DNA from: Mycocentrospora acerina
Lineage: Eukaryota > Ascomycota > Dothideomycetes > Pleosporales
DNA: 64,000 bases
Direction of reading: 5' to 3'
Assembly: GCA_022701365.1 (NCBI GenBank)
Contig: JAKUHH010000090.1
Span: 563,024 to 627,023, forward strand
Position 1 is the stretch's first letter. Every line of letters begins with the position of its first letter. The notes under the pieces were generated by a model. The model made no database searches. It was not told the DNA's origin and was given only the letters and a program-made list of their open reading frames with translations. The position numbers were made by a program, and so were the translations under genes. This document shows positions 35,703 to 46,457 of the stretch, one piece after another.

Positions 35703-36548
35703 TCACCAGTCGATGTCATCAACAAATCTGTAATTTATCAGAGAACAAGCTGCGTTGTTGTCTTGACTGTAATCTCCAGGTCCGTTGCGTCTAACGACAT
35801 TCTTCCTCTCCAGCTCTTCCCTCGGTTCTAGTCGCTCAGCTTTAGAAGCCGTCCAACCAAGAGCGATGTGCTTCAGCCGGTCGGGTAACTTGTCTCTGAC
35901 CATGCTGATCGGCCATTTACCGGCGCCCTGCCCCCTGATCCAGACCGCTAGGAGTGACCTGTAATCGTTCTCTCTTAGCTTGATGATCATCTTGACCCGT
36001 TCTTCACTAAAGATCATTGTTTCCCTTTCAATGAGAGCCCAGATGCCACTCGTCGGAGACGTAGCATAATGACGGGGATTGTGCATAACAAGGACGGTGC
36101 CCTCCACTAGCATTGCATAGGCTTGCGACATGTTCCTGAAGAATTTGTTGCGCGATTCTCTATCGTGATGGATGCAACTAAATGGATTTTCGGGATTGGC
36201 GCCGTCATCATAGAGGGGTTTATTCCATACGTCCCAGATGGTAATGTAACCTTCCGCACAAGCATATTCCCTCGCCTTTTTGCTCATGCCTGCCGTGTAG
36301 AACAGGGCTCTGTCAAAACGTCCCGATGTACTTGGAATTATGTTGTTAAGGAACCATTCTACAGTGTATGTTTCGACGGATTTGTATTCTCCAGGACGGG
36401 AACGACAGTGCTTAAGAGGGTGTTCGCGAAGGCTGCTGAGCTCAGGGATAATGTGTTGTTGAATGCTGGGCGTAGGCCCGTTAATCGCCCTGCTAGCACA
36501 GAGTGTGATGAAGGCAGAGATTACGGTAATCACGTTGAAGCGAAACAT
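35703..36548 (-). CDS. secreted protein of unknown function
   Basis: Single exon, 281 residues. I do not recognise a named family. Residues 1-20 look like a signal peptide (hydrophobic core ending at Cys-Ala-Ser-Arg-Ala). The mature part is about 260 residues, with four cysteines (in KHCRSR, YACAEG, FSCIHH and AACSLI), a block ending in IWDVWNKPLY, a hydrophobic strand around VEGTVLVMHNP and an Arg/Lys/Glu-rich C-terminal third. There is no membrane segment after the signal and no obvious catalytic triad. It sits in the AT-richer stretch with the kinase and two secreted enzymes. The context and the signal peptide allow a role outside the cell, including a possible effector, but this is inference. 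Confidence 0.8.
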   Translation of the reverse strand: MFRFNVITVISAFITLCASRAINGPTPSIQQHIIPELSSLREHPLKHCRSRPGEYKSVETYTVEWFLNNIIPSTSGRFDRALFYTAGMSKKAREYACAEGYITIWDVWNKPLYDDGANPENPFSCIHHDRESRNKFFRNMSQAYAMLVEGTVLVMHNPRHYATSPTSGIWALIERETMIFSEERVKMIIKLRENDYRSLLAVWIRGQGAGKWPISMVRDKLPDRLKHIALGWTASKAERLEPREELERKNVVRRNGPGDYSQDNNAACSLINYRFVDDIDW

Positions 36549-38504
36549 GTTATGGTGAGGTACGGAGAAGAGACTACGACCAGTTGCATGATAAGGGTAG
36601 CGAATGAGTCTTTATTAAATTGCAAGTGGATTTACATCTTGTGGGGGCTGTGAGCCTGATTTGCGGCACAACGCGTCTTGCTGCGACACGCTAGGCTGGT
36701 GATGGCCACGCACAACGAAATACTATTCGCTAGGTACTATCGATCTAAATATATACCCGTCGTAGCTGCAGCCGTTTGAGCACTTCAAATTATATTGACA
36801 TTGAGTTGGATCTACTGGCAAAATCACCAACTGTCCAAACATAAGTTATCGGTAGATGTACGTTATACTGTCCTATTTGATCGTGGCTGTTCAAGGCTGG
36901 ATACATATTTATCTTGTTCATACACACCCTCAACGGGCAGCAGGGATTATTTTGCTGGCTCCAAGCCACATGATGCGATAAACACCATTCGGTCACAAGC
37001 CCGCATGGCTGACTTGTGGGAGGCCTAATCATTAATTCTAATCAAGATTTAGAATATCACAAAAATAAGAATGAGACTGCAGTGGCCCTAGATACAATGA
37101 TCGAGAACTATGGGTACAGTATCATTCTAGTAAGGAGATGGAGATGGCTCAAGCGTGTATCTGTGAATAGATGATTGTCTCTGTACGGGACCTCCTATTC
37201 CTCTCGTAGTGCTGCAAGAAGCGCCGTTATTTCGTGGACAAGATGTAATGTTCATTGCACAGTACATTGAACAATCGTAATTGTGTCATGGATTCAAGTG
37301 AAATATGACGTACTGATGAGTTTGCTGTCAACACTGAAGCTATGGGATGGGAGTCAGATAAGCATACTTGCGAAGAGGCTAGGAACTGCTTGCAGGTGGT
37401 GCACCATGCTGGCTAGTGAGCTTAATAATAGCATGTGCTAGTAGTTAGACATAATGCAAGCAGCATATCTGAATGCCGTCTTTAAATTGTGTGTTTCATA
37501 AGAAAACTGATGGGTTTGCACAGGCCCTATCTCGTTAGAGACAGCTCTTCTTAAAAAACAAGTACCAAGACAGACTACAGCCTAGGCAGAAAAGCTTATC
37601 GTCAACATCTTAATAAAGTATGTAACAGATATTCTCGACTGAGTAATCTCGTGATTATATGTTTCGTCGTGTTCTATTCTATGTCGAGCGCAAGAACACT
37701 CCCCAGTAGTCACGATTGATGAATTAACTCTTGAGAACCGTGTTTACAATTCTGAACGTTAATCGGCTTTCCAACGTTTATTTGCCGAATCTTTCGCCGG
37801 GCGATCCTCGAGGTATCAGAAATTACTGCACATACTGGAGCCGATTAGGCCAAGGACGGACAGTGGTTTGGCTACAAGCTCTTAGATTCTATGTTACAAT
37901 AGTAACACTTTCAAGGGTTTTCCCTCCCCAGCTTTTCGCATTGGATCAAAAATCATCTTGTTTCAACATTGCCCTTTGAAATTATGAATGCATTTTCTGC
38001 CCGAGCTCCTATTGCTCAACGACATAACCAGTCGCCTTCATCGGGAGACATATGCCTCCCTACCCTTTCAGTCTACTTTGGGCCTTTCGTTCAGAGAAGG
38101 AAATGCCATCCAAGCTACGCTTTCGAGAGTTTCGTTCTGTGTCATGACTACTTACGGTGGCCTGTTCTTAACTGCTTCTTGACCTCTCGTCGTGGTGCTA
38201 CCGTGAGCCCAATGCGACCATGGCATGTTACGTTACGCCTTTGCCCATAAATTTGAACACCGCGATGCACTGAATGTATTTCTTGAACATGCTTTGAATT
38301 TTTGGTGCCTCGTTGGTGCTGACGAGCAGCCAACACAAAGTCTTTTCGACATACATACATATATATATACACAACGTCATATCACACATCCACTATTTCC
38401 TTTTCGTAAACGCCGGTATTCTCGAGCGCTTGAGTGCCGTTATTTGATACAGTTTTGTGGTTAGGGGCACTCGTAGTCTCGCTTAATTGATGGTAGCGAC
38501 ATAA
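36549..38504. other. intergenic stretch, 1.95 kb
   Basis: No credible gene. A small TA-rich repeat (about 38,347-38,372) and AT-rich DNA are all I see. It holds the promoter of the secreted unknown protein and the 3' region of the small membrane protein. Confidence 0.55.
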
Positions 38505-38956
38505 TTATTTGCCCTTGGGGTTACCGTACTGGATCTCGTTAAATTTTGCGGGCCAAACAGCCTGTAGTTGATCGTCAGCAGACCGTCTATGTTGAACCCA
38601 GTATTGAGCTGTTCTACTTACATCGCTTTGTTGGCTAGAGTGGTTTTCCTTGAAGTGCTCTGAATCCGGGCCCTTGTTGGGGTGCTGTTGCCTGCCCTCG
38701 TTGTTTGTCGAGCTCCCTACAAGATGTTACTAACGGACCTCGAATAGCTTCATGCAATTGTGCCCATACCACGCTCTGATGCCATGGCTGGTGTGTGTGT
38801 AGGGTTGCCGCCGCCAGCTGAGAATCGGTCCTCAATGTTCTGCACGCCTTGTGTCTTGTACGGGTTCGGGAACCAGTACTGGCGCATGTACAGGTAGTAG
38901 CCGAAGCCAGCGGCGCCGCCAGCCATGAATATCTTGGGCACGGAGAGAGGTGACAT
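38505..38956 (-). CDS. small single-pass membrane protein, probably mitochondrial
   Basis: Complement join 38956-38770, 38716-38622, 38561-38505; 112 residues. Introns of 53 bases (donor GTATGG, acceptor TAG) and 60 bases (donor GTAAGT, acceptor CAG) keep frame. Residues about 8-25 (IFMAGGAAGFGYYLYM) form one hydrophobic segment near the N-terminus. A hydrophilic, Asn/Gln/Glu-rich tail follows, ending with the conserved-looking WPAKFNEIQYGNPKGK. Short proteins of this layout are widespread in ascomycetes, often predicted to be in the inner mitochondrial membrane. The location is an inference and no function is assigned. The gene is divergent from the EXS/Erd1 homologue and shares its 532-base promoter region. 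Confidence 0.75.
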
Positions 38957-39488
38957 GGTGGTGTGTGTTTGCGATCAATGTGCCAATGTGCTGTGTGGGT
39001 GAAAAAGCTGTGGGGTAATGTGGAGTGTGTTTGTGAATTGCGATGTTTCTGACGTGTAAACGAGGAACGCAGGGCCAGAGAAGGCAATAAGTAATTGTGT
39101 AGCTGACGGCAACTTCTCTTCTAGTCCAGTGGCGCACGGCGGGAGGGCGTCACTCTGTCGTCGAGACGATGATCGCGTCATGGTGGTCTGCTTTGGGCAA
39201 GCTTTGAAGCTCCAACTCCGCCAACACCAATGCGGGCAAGTGCGGCTGATGATCGCTGACGTAAGTAGCGTCGTACACCTGCGGGACTTGCATGTGTACC
39301 AAATCTCCTGGAAAAGTAATTGGACACGCTACCTTCTGGAACTGTGGCTCCTTGCACCACATAGACAGCTCTCAGCAACAAGGAGGACTGGGCTGGGTTG
39401 CAATTCGTGGTTCTGGACAACTTCATGTTTTACCAAGAGAAAGAGAGCTGGCCAGTCGCGACCACTGACGTCTACACCCACTCCAAGC
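38957..39488. promoter_or_regulatory. bidirectional promoter region
   Basis: A 532-base space between two divergent start codons (minus at 38956, plus at 39489). It must contain both promoters and leaders. No distinct TATA-like element was found. Confidence 0.5.
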
Positions 39489-40837
39489 ATGGACGGTGAT
39501 CCCGCTGTCGAGCTAGAGCTCGATGGCTTCAGTCGCGTGCTGCCATTGCCGTACCGCGTCGCACTTATAATCGTCCTTGGTACAAGCCCTCGCATCCACA
39601 CTCGACACACTCCTACAGCACACAGCTGACGCGACACAGGCATCTGGGCTTGGGGCCTCAACCTCCACTACCTCTCCCTGATCAAGATAGACGTTCCAAG
39701 CCTGATCCGCTACCCCGGCCGCACATCGCCACACCATCCCTCCCACCACCTGTCCTGCTACCGCATCGCGACCTTTTTGTCCATCCCCCTCACCCTCTCG
39801 CTCCTCCTGTTCTGGGCCCTCACAAATGGCAGCCCCACAGACATTGCAGCATGGCAGATTCTGCCCAACCTCTACCTTCTAGTCCTCGTGGTCGGCTTCA
39901 TAGCCCCCCTGCCCTTCGTCTCGCGCAACGGCCGCTCCCGCACACTTACAACATTAAAACGCATATCTATTGGCGGAATTGCAGAGGCGCAAGACGGCAA
40001 ATTTGGCGACATCCTCCTCGCTGATGCGCTGACAAGTTATGCAAAGGTCCTTGGTGACCTCTTCGTCTCACTGTGCATGTTCTTTTCGTCTTCGCACAGC
40101 TCAACGGGGCCTCCCAATCGTAACTGCGGCGGCGCATTCTGGGTACCATTTATCATCTCTATACCCTCCTTGATCCGACTCCGACAATGTGTGACCGAAT
40201 ACTTTCGCGTGCAACGCGCAAACAAGCAATCAGGGCAGATCAGCCCTGCGGCAGGCTGGGGCGGCGTGCATCTTGCCAACGCCTTGAAATACTCCACGGC
40301 GTTCCCCGTCATCATCCTCAGCGCTCTTCAGCGCTCTCCCGAACCCTCCAAATACGGCCTCTCGGAAACGTCTCTGTTTCGTCTGTGGCTCCTCGCCGTG
40401 TTCGTAAATTCGGGCTACTCCTTCTGGTGGGATATCTCCCGTGATTGGGACCTCACACTATTTTCCCGGCGCGACAGAAATAACCCAGAATACCCCTGGG
40501 GGCTACGACGCCATCGGTGGTTCCATGCCAAAGAATTCTACTATGCCGCGATCGTGGTCGATGCCTTGTTGCGGTGTACATGGAGTTTGAAGCTGAGCCC
40601 TCACCTAGACCATTTCAATGATCTAGAGGGAGGCATCTTCACCATGGAGGTGCTCGAGGTACTGCGCAGATGGGTCTGGATCTTTTTTCGCGTCGAGTGC
40701 GAATGGGGTGAGTTCATTTTTCCGTCATTCGTTCCGCAGCATGAAACTGACAGAAGGCAGTACGTAGCCATCGCGGACCAGCAGTTGATGACATACTGCT
40801 TGGTGATGTGTCAAATAAGTACGATGACAGTGATTGA
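39489..40837 (+). CDS. ERD1: EXS-domain membrane protein, Erd1 homologue
   Basis: Join 39489-39579, 39640-40707, 40761-40837; 411 residues. Introns of 60 and 53 bases have donors GTACAA and GTGAGT and acceptors CAG. The N-terminus carries the segment YRVALIIVLGIWAWGLNLHY, and several hydrophobic helices follow. The EXS signature is seen in SGYSFWWDISRDWDL, FYYAAIVVDALLRCTW and RRWVWIFFRVE. The last exon gives the family tail (GPAVDDILL). Yeast Erd1 is a Golgi membrane protein needed for retention of ER lumenal proteins and for glycosyltransferase recycling, probably by exporting phosphate. The role here is assigned by family. Without the splice at 40707 the frame would run into a long unrelated tail, so the spliced end is preferred. 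Confidence 0.9.
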
Positions 40838-42145
40838 TGAGCAACACGAAATACAATCAAGACTATTCATACTTGAATCTACTCTCACAATGACAGTGAC
40901 CACATCTGCCGTTATTCGCAACCATCTATCCATCCATCCATTCATCCATCCATGTCTATTCATTCTAGAAACCATCTTACCCGTGACAAGGAAATCAAAA
41001 AATAAAAGCAGAGAGAATTGTAAACTCATGCCCCAAGGCTGACTCAATATTAAGCTCACGCGCACCTGAAAATGAAAATCAAGCAAATACGAAACATGTC
41101 GATCTAGTATGATGTTTGCCGGCCACCACGAGTGCGCATCGCAAGTTCGATGGCCCATCGTAATCTCAAAAAGAACGCACAAACAAACCATGCTTTGGGA
41201 AAAAGAACACTCTATGGTCATGGCCTTCGTCATAATACGTTGTATTGCTAACTTAATACGACTAGCAAATGAAATTCGAAATACATACACTGTCAGAAAT
41301 CTTCCCTTGCACCCAACACAAAGCCTTGTGGCGAGCTGTAAACCACCGCTGAGGAAAATGCAATTTGTTGACTCCCTTGTTCGCCCACTTACGGGATCAA
41401 AAGAACTCCCAAACACCGACTGAGTAGTGAGTTTCTCAGTATTAGAACAATTTCTTACCACCGCTCATGACGCCAGGAATAAAATTTGAATCCTCATTCC
41501 AAAAAGCGAAAGCAAAGCAAATATTGCAGATATGTATGTTTCCAGTAGTCTCTCTGCTTTAGGATGTTGTTCTGTGGTGCTGTGACGAAATCGAGCAAAT
41601 GCGTTCCGATATCTGGCGATCAAGCAAAGACTCCCGTCAATACCAGATAGTACACAGTCTTGATGGGTGCGAAGTAAATCAACACTGATAGCCACTAAGC
41701 AACCGAATGAAAATCACTGACAGTAAGAAAACGCTGGAGTATAAATACGGAACGAGTCTGACGAATTCGCGGGCGATGTTATGATTATGGTTGTCGAAGA
41801 CAGTATTGGAGTGAAATCCTCAGTTCGTAACCTGGTTGTGTCGTAGTCGAAATCTACAGATCCAGACCGGTATACACGCGGTTAAAACAAACGTTACAGT
41901 CGTTCAGTTATACAGTTGAGTGCGACTTTGTAATCGAGACGTTACCAGCCGGAAAATGGCGGTAACCTGGTAACGTCATCCAGATGATAACTGTACTTGT
42001 TGAAGTAAAGAATTTATAGGATTATCCGTTCTGCACATGATCCTGTACATAGGTTATGCGTCAGCTGTTGCACGAGCTAACAGTACATAGGTGTTGATAT
42101 GGCCACTTACAAGAGATAATGAAAAGTAGCACAACCCGAGATCTA
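40838..42145. other. intergenic, two convergent 3' regions
   Basis: About 1.3 kb between the ends of the Erd1 homologue (plus) and the Ser-rich protein gene (minus). It holds a CCAT-type tetranucleotide repeat (about 40,920-40,956). The open frames here (for example 41,109-41,423 plus and 41,465-41,695 minus) have no support. Confidence 0.6.
40920..40956. repeat. CCAT-type microsatellite
   Basis: Imperfect tandem CATC/CCAT tetranucleotides downstream of the Erd1 homologue, probably within its 3' untranslated region. Confidence 0.6.
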
Positions 42146-43027
42146 TTAGTCCATGTAGAAGTCACCCTTCAGGATTCGTTCTTGCATGGCATCAGGGACC
42201 TTGGTCTGCTTTGGCATCTCGCGGACAGGGGGCTCCATGATGGCAACACTCTTTGCACGATGATGAGTGTAACCATTGGGATTTAGTATAGGCCGCGGAC
42301 CAGAGACAGATCCTCGCTCAGCGCGGGAGCGGAGGTTCTCCGCGAAGTTGTAACCTTCGCCTGTTGGAGATGTCAGCGAGTAATCCTTGGAAAAAAACTC
42401 GTAATGCTCTGAAATGTGCTCTGCGATCGGAGGCGGTCGAGTATAAGATATCGAAATGGATCGCTGGGGAGTACGACGAGAAGATGACGCAGGAAGTGGC
42501 AAGGGAGAGGGCATGGAATGCGACAATGAAGACAGACCTCGACCTCGGCCAGTCGGGGGAGAGGAAGCTTTATGGATGGAGGGTCTACCATTTGGGTTCC
42601 CAACACTCCCATTGCTCTGCCTAACATCCCGTAGAGCACGAGCTCCGAAGCTTAGTCGTCGAGCAAAGGGTGTCGCTGGGCTGCTGCCAGGGGCAGAGAC
42701 GGAAGGTGCATAATCTTCCTCGAAGGGCGATTCATCAACAGAACCAGAGTTTGCACTTGATATGCTTTCTGTTCGTGTTCGTGGAACCGGGAAGGGTGAT
42801 GTCTGGCCAGGCGATATTCCCAATCCAAGAGTGGTCAGCGAGAGGCGTCGTCGTTGGGCGTTGACCGCCGCTGTTGTGATTGGGCCAGCGGCACTTTGCT
42901 GGCCAACATAACCGTTTGAGCGACCATTACTAAAGAGATCCTGGAAGGTCTGACCCGTGACTGAAGCACGACGACGCTCCGACGCACCCGGTGAGGGAAA
43001 GAGTGGTGAATTGGTGTCGTTGGACAT
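42146..43027 (-). CDS. conserved Ser/Arg/Pro-rich fungal protein, unknown function
   Basis: Single exon, 293 residues, start at 43027. The protein is largely disordered, with Ser/Thr-Pro sites and RRxSL-type basic phosphorylation motifs (RRRASVTGQTF, RRRLSLTTLGL, RRLSFGARALRD), suggesting regulation by AGC-type kinases. The more ordered C-terminus has EGYNFAENLRSRAERG and the tail MPKQTKVPDAMQERILKGDF. Similarly arranged proteins are conserved across filamentous ascomycetes, but I know no assigned function. No signal peptide or membrane segment. Confidence 0.83.
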   Translation of the reverse strand: MSNDTNSPLFPSPGASERRRASVTGQTFQDLFSNGRSNGYVGQQSAAGPITTAAVNAQRRRLSLTTLGLGISPGQTSPFPVPRTRTESISSANSGSVDESPFEEDYAPSVSAPGSSPATPFARRLSFGARALRDVRQSNGSVGNPNGRPSIHKASSPPTGRGRGLSSLSHSMPSPLPLPASSSRRTPQRSISISYTRPPPIAEHISEHYEFFSKDYSLTSPTGEGYNFAENLRSRAERGSVSGPRPILNPNGYTHHRAKSVAIMEPPVREMPKQTKVPDAMQERILKGDFYMD

Positions 43028-45043
43028 GGCGAGTGGCGTGACTGGTGTTTTTGATGGTGTGCTTAGTTGTTTAGCGGACCGACTGACCAGCCTCGCTTGC
43101 TTTAATATGTACTTTGATTTCGTAGGGCGAAACAGTGTGGTGCGGTAAGATGTACGTCAAGAGGGAAGTAGGGAGGAGGTTGATAAAGTAGGGTGCACGG
43201 ATGTCAGGGGTCCACTTGATTAGAGCGTGGAGTACGTCAGCGGGGTCGTATGGCGTGACGAGCAATGCTGCTACTACTCCCAATAAGAAAGCGCAATCGC
43301 AGGGATGGGTGTGTGACAAAGGACTTTGAAAACCGTTTGTGAAGCTATGCAGAGGCAGAAGACAATGGGGGGTGGATAGACAGTAGCTGTGATGTGGAAG
43401 GAAGCAGGAGGATGAAGCAAGCACCCCACTGGTTGATCGACGCCTCCAAGTGATCTAATGCGAGAAAGGCATGGCGCACCTTCCCCGCATTCGATCCCTA
43501 GCAGGCATGAAGCGTGAGAATGGATAACGAACATGGCCTATCCAACCATATCACAGACAACAAGGCGTTGACCGCTGACCGCTACTGCCCCACTTTCCGT
43601 TTCGGCCGCAACCATTACGACCGTCGCTACAAAACCCATTCTAGTCAAACTTACAACGAGCCCAAGCACATGCTTGCCCCTCTCTATCCACTTGCTTATC
43701 GAGACGTTGTATGTCTGATACATGGAGCGTTGTGGATAGCGACACGACATCGCATCACCTCGTTGTCACCTTGCCTCGTTTAACGCCGTTTGTAAAGCCA
43801 CCATGGCTGATGTTGGCAGGCAATCGCATGCACCATGCGGCCACTATCAGACGTCGCCAGCCAAAGAGCGCGGGAGCCACTTCACTGGAGTTATATCTCA
43901 AGTGGCTCCATATATGTGCGGGGCGTGCACTGCAGAGCGCACTATGGTAAGATAGGCGAGGGTGAGGAGACTCTCTTCCAGCAAGCTCTAAAAAGACGGA
44001 CCAGCTAAGGAGCCAGATTCCTTAGTTCGTCGTTACGACATGTTAATCTTTATCTGCAACTGGTGAATAACAATTTCCTGAAACAATGATAAGACATGCT
44101 TTTGATTGGCGTCATACACCAGCTTCCCCGACATTTTCTCCGAGAATATCCACATAGCCCAACACCGCGTTTGCCCAAGATTAGCATACACAGCCTCCGG
44201 GACACCACTCTGACAGCGTTTCCCGCGGTCCGATAATCCACATCCGGCTCCGTAACGAAGCATTCGCTTCTATTCCTGCTAAAATCCCAGCGCTCCGGTG
44301 CCCCACACTTCGGAGCCTTGGCGGGCGCCTACTGTGCGGTTGTGGGGGCAGCAGACCATCAGCTGGACACAATGATTCGTGAGGCCACGTTGGCACAGTG
44401 GGTGCGTTTACAAGCTTCTTGTTGTATGGCTGTTGGAGATCTCACAAGAATGACATGAGGCACATGGCTATAAGTAGGTGAATTGTTTTTGAATAAAAGT
44501 ATCTACAGGGAGTGTACGAAGAGAAATAAACATGCGTTTTCAACGAGTGTAAGAAGTGGAGCACAAAGAAGGTCTCTTGCTATATTCAACATGTTCAGAA
44601 GAGGGCAAAAAGAGTTGGAAAGTGGTGTACATTCCTTCATAAAAAAGTAACAAAGTATAAGACATGCTTGTGCATGCTAAATGAGCGACGAGAAGGTAAA
44701 AAAACGGTCTAAAAGAGAGTCTAGAAGACAGAAACGGTATGGCTTACGTCAGATGCTGATTCTGATGCCATGAACAGGGCCAAAATAATAACAAGGTGTT
44801 AAAGAAGAGAAGGTAAGAAAAGTTAAAAAAAAACACGGTCTACTGAAAGGAGCGGAAAAAATACAAGATGCCACCAACACCACCACGCTACAACGTGAAA
44901 GGAACGAAATACCCTAGTTTACCCAGCTCCGGAAGAATTGGGATTAAAGAATCGAAGTTGAAAGGAATGTTGTAACCGTCGTGATCGCTGTTCTCGATAT
45001 GAGGTAGGAGAGCCTACTCACGTACCGCTGTCTCACCATCGTC
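43028..45043. other. intergenic stretch, 2 kb
   Basis: Promoter of the Ser-rich protein gene on the left and the 3' region of the SWIM-finger gene on the right. The frames between are short and unsupported. The stretch from 44,560 to 44,900 is A-rich. Confidence 0.55.
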
Positions 45044-46457
45044 TTATCGCATCTGGGAAGCAGTCCTCTTGCGATTGTCGTGGACAACTTTGCGGAAAGC
45101 CATGATGTACTCTGATGGCGTCTCAGGACGTTGCAATTTTTGCTCAATGTTTCTCAACGTTTCCCAGTGGTTCCTCAGAAGATCGTCTTGCGGTAAGGCA
45201 AGAAGGGCTTCCAGAGCGAACAACGGCTTATCGTCATCATCATTCTTTCCGATCAGTGCAACAAACAGATTGTTCTCGGCGGGGTTCAAGGGAGTCTCCA
45301 TGCCCCAGGTGATGTTCTCGTACGCGTTGTTATTGCGGTCGGCAACGAGATCCAAGATCCTAACCAAAGCCCCACCTGCTCTGACCGCAATATCCCTGGT
45401 ATCTGGGTCGTCCTCATCTTGTTGCTGATAGAATTCATCGATGGCATTGACCAACGCCCGGAGCTTCTCAGCACAGCTTTGTACATCATACCGAAGTTTA
45501 TCTGGAGAAGCATACATGGGACCACGAGCGATGTATTTGTCTAGAGCTCTGAAAGTTTTGGTGATGCGCGTCTCAATCTTCTCAAAGAATACTCTGGTCT
45601 GGAAGTCTGGGTCGATGATATTGCGTGCTTCGATAAACAGTCCAGGATCGCGGGTGGCGTACTGAGTGAAGAGTTCTGCAAACTCCTGGTATTTTTTTGC
45701 ACGTTCAGAGGTCAAGGGGGACTCGGGGCATTTGAATTCTCCTGGCAAAGCATCCTGTGGTTCAAAGACAGAGAGCATGTTGATGATGGCGTCTTTCATC
45801 TCCTCTTCGTCGTCGGGTAGGTCTTCGTCTTCGTAAACCCATCCAAGGTCATCTGCAACATCTTCCAAGCCTTTGCTGTTGACAATGTCTGCTGGTTTCA
45901 GGTCCTGGATAGTCGATCCGTCTTTGGACAGGCGCAGAGGCTCGGGTCTAAACTTCTTCGGCGTTGTTGAAATGATCTGGTCTCCCACCCAGTAGATGTG
46001 CTTCGGACGAGTTAGCAATCCGGAGAGAGAATATTTGACGGAAACTCACCTTGCACGCAACCCCCATCTCATTCGCTCCACATGTACACATCGGTCTGCT
46101 AAGCTTTCCACCCATCGCCACCGTGATGTCGTCGTCGAGGTGGAAGTACTTGGTTTCATCTTCGTCGTCCGAAACTGCGCAGTACTTCATTCTGATCTCG
46201 TTATCTTCAAGTCCCCTCTTAACTCTCCTACGCTGGTTGGTGTCAAATGCGGATACATTATACCGGAGATTGTTCGTTGATATAATGAGCGATGGTGTAG
46301 GCGAAACGGGCGACTCAACCGACGGCAGCGCCTGGTCTCGGTCAAGGTTTTGCGAACGCTCCGCCCTGGCTGCTGCTGCTGCTTTTGCAGTACCGGCTCT
46401 TGTTGTCACCATGGCGGCCTCTGCGAGGGAAAGCTTTTCAAACTGTTCAGCGGACAT
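45044..46457 (-). CDS. SWIM-type zinc-finger protein
   Basis: Complement join 46457-46050, 46000-45044; 454 residues. The 49-base intron (donor GTGAGT, acceptor AAG) splits the finger. Residues Cys124, Cys126, Cys135 and His137 give the CxC-x8-CxH pattern of a SWIM finger, followed by IYWV. SWIM fingers bind DNA or proteins in transposases, MEKK1 and Rad51-linked factors. The N-terminus is Ala-rich (residues 24-34); an acidic patch lies near DLPDDEEEM, and the rest is mainly helical. The C-terminal helical domain (FIEARNIIDPDFQTRVFFEK onward) is probably a fungal-specific extension. It is a likely nuclear protein; a precise role cannot be given. No transposase domain is seen, so it is not a mobile-element gene. 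Confidence 0.83.

Noticed and set aside
43480..43510. Possible tRNA B-box (sequence near ATTCGATCCC)
   Set aside because: No matching A-box, acceptor stem or cloverleaf could be drawn around it.
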